64,000 nt of DNA from Maribellus comscasis (GTDB taxonomy: Bacteria; Bacteroidota; Bacteroidia; Bacteroidales; Prolixibacteraceae), in assembly GCF_009762775.1 (NCBI RefSeq), contig NZ_CP046401.1, positions 2,790,001 through 2,854,000 of the forward strand, read 5' to 3'. The translations under genes were made by a program, and so were the position numbers. This document shows positions 63,376 through 64,000 of this stretch, one piece after another (the stretch's first letter is position 1; each line of letters begins with the position of its first letter). The notes under the pieces were generated by a model. That model was not told the DNA's origin, searched no databases, and saw only the letters and a program-made list of their open reading frames with translations.

Positions 63376-64000
63376 AGTTGGTGAATCGCCGTACTTTATT
63401 CTTCCCAAATGTTTATATGCCAATTCAGTTGCTTCCCGCCCACGGGGAGTTCTTTTTATAAATCCCTCTTTTATAAGAAAGGGTTCGTACACTTCCTCAA
63501 TGGTTCCGGCATCTTCGCCCACGGCGGTTGCAATGGTAGTAATACCAACAGGGCCACCTTTAAATTTATCAATAATACTATACAAAATACGGTTATCCAT
63601 TTCATCCAAACCATACTCATCGATATTTAAGGCCGATAATGCGTGTTTGGTTATCGACATATCAATTTCACCGGTTCCTTTTACCTGTGCAAAATCACGA
63701 ACTCTTCGTAACAGTGAATTAACAATACGGGGAGTTCCGCGGCTTCGTGAGGCAATTTCTTTTGCAGCATCTTCTGAAATACTAACATTTAAAATTCGGG
63801 CCGAACGTTTTACAATTTCAGTTAAAATCTCTGAATCATAATATTCAAGATGTGAGTTTATCCCAAAACGGGCTCGTAAGGGCGATGTTAACAAACCCGA
63901 CCGTGTTGTGGCTCCAATGAGTGTAAAAGGATTTAATTCCAGCTGAATGGAACGTGCACTTGGTCCTTTATCAATCATTATATCAATCCTGAAATCTTCC
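63367..64000 (-). CDS. ruvB: Holliday junction branch-migration ATPase RuvB (partial)
   Basis: The C-terminal 211 or so residues only; the start lies beyond the window edge. The frame opens with [17 protein letters not shown], then [20 protein letters not shown] (sensor 1 region), [21 protein letters not shown] (sensor 2 arginine finger) and [28 protein letters not shown], all standard RuvB. With RuvA it drives branch migration of Holliday junctions. Confidence 0.97.
   Translation of the reverse strand, partial: EDFRIDIMIDKGPSARSIQLELNPFTLIGATTRSGLLTSPLRARFGINSHLEYYDSEILTEIVKRSARILNVSISEDAAKEIASRSRGTPRIVNSLLRRVRDFAQVKGTGEIDMSITKHALSALNIDEYGLDEMDNRILYSIIDKFKGGPVGITTIATAVGEDAGTIEEVYEPFLIKEGFIKRTPRGREATELAYKHLGRIKYGDSPTLF

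Overview
This 64 kb window comes from a member of the Bacteroidota, most likely a marine or sediment lineage near Marinilabiliales/Prolixibacteraceae; the placement is inferred from gene families only. Supporting signs are AT-rich intergenic DNA, few Shine-Dalgarno sequences, TAnnTTTG-like -7 promoter elements, many SPII lipoproteins, and families typical of the phylum (DUF4292, DUF6787, DUF3570/DUF4266, regulator-propeller lipoproteins, a TonB-dependent receptor, and the order flippase/dUTPase/TPR/DUF4292/EnvC-like). I saw no tRNA, rRNA, CRISPR array, prophage or insertion sequence. Almost all reading frames are intact.

Layout. 1-5157: the end of an outer-membrane protein, a gene-poor stretch, a small STAS/SpoIIAA-like protein, an aldehyde dehydrogenase and a GH2 glycosidase lipoprotein. 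5180-21460: a minus-strand heme island with the whole protoporphyrin-dependent pathway (hemA, C, D, B, L, E, F, N, G, H), one DUF6787 protein, one TonB-dependent receptor, one AmpG/PAT-type transporter and a small membrane protein. The island is divided by two paralogous small membrane proteins (12710-13048 and 20991-21326). Each sits at the head of a transcription unit and each has an FNR-type palindrome about 115 bp upstream of its start codon. 21554-30727: an amidohydrolase lipoprotein, FMN riboswitch plus ribB, an AraC regulator, and a run of small periplasmic proteins and lipoproteins. 30731-36500: an ICMT-like methyltransferase, the thioredoxin/ApbE/DUF4266/DUF3570 cluster, DoxX and an aminotransferase. 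36687-41840: a transglutaminase-like protein, a possible structured RNA leader, and a glycyl radical enzyme with its activase. 41872-51605: M28 peptidase, DUF2797, ilvE, TraB, an ECF sigma/anti-sigma pair with an outer-membrane protein, and the divergent OsmC/Crp pair. 51643-64000: a methyltransferase, a degenerate EnvC-like LytM protein, DUF4292, TPR, dut, hemW, VanZ, Rrf2, LutB, rpiB, a flippase, glutaminyl cyclase and partial ruvB.

How the parts fit. The island carries both the oxygen-dependent (HemF, HemY-type HemG) and oxygen-independent (HemN) routes and HemW lies elsewhere in the window, which fits a respiring organism living across oxygen gradients. The FNR-like boxes ahead of both twin small proteins suggest a shared oxygen or redox control of the two heme units. 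The clearest candidates for something not yet described are these twin leader proteins with their boxes, the 60-nt nested inverted repeat ahead of the glycyl radical enzyme, and a DUF3570 barrel protein with two SSGASR motifs beside ApbE.
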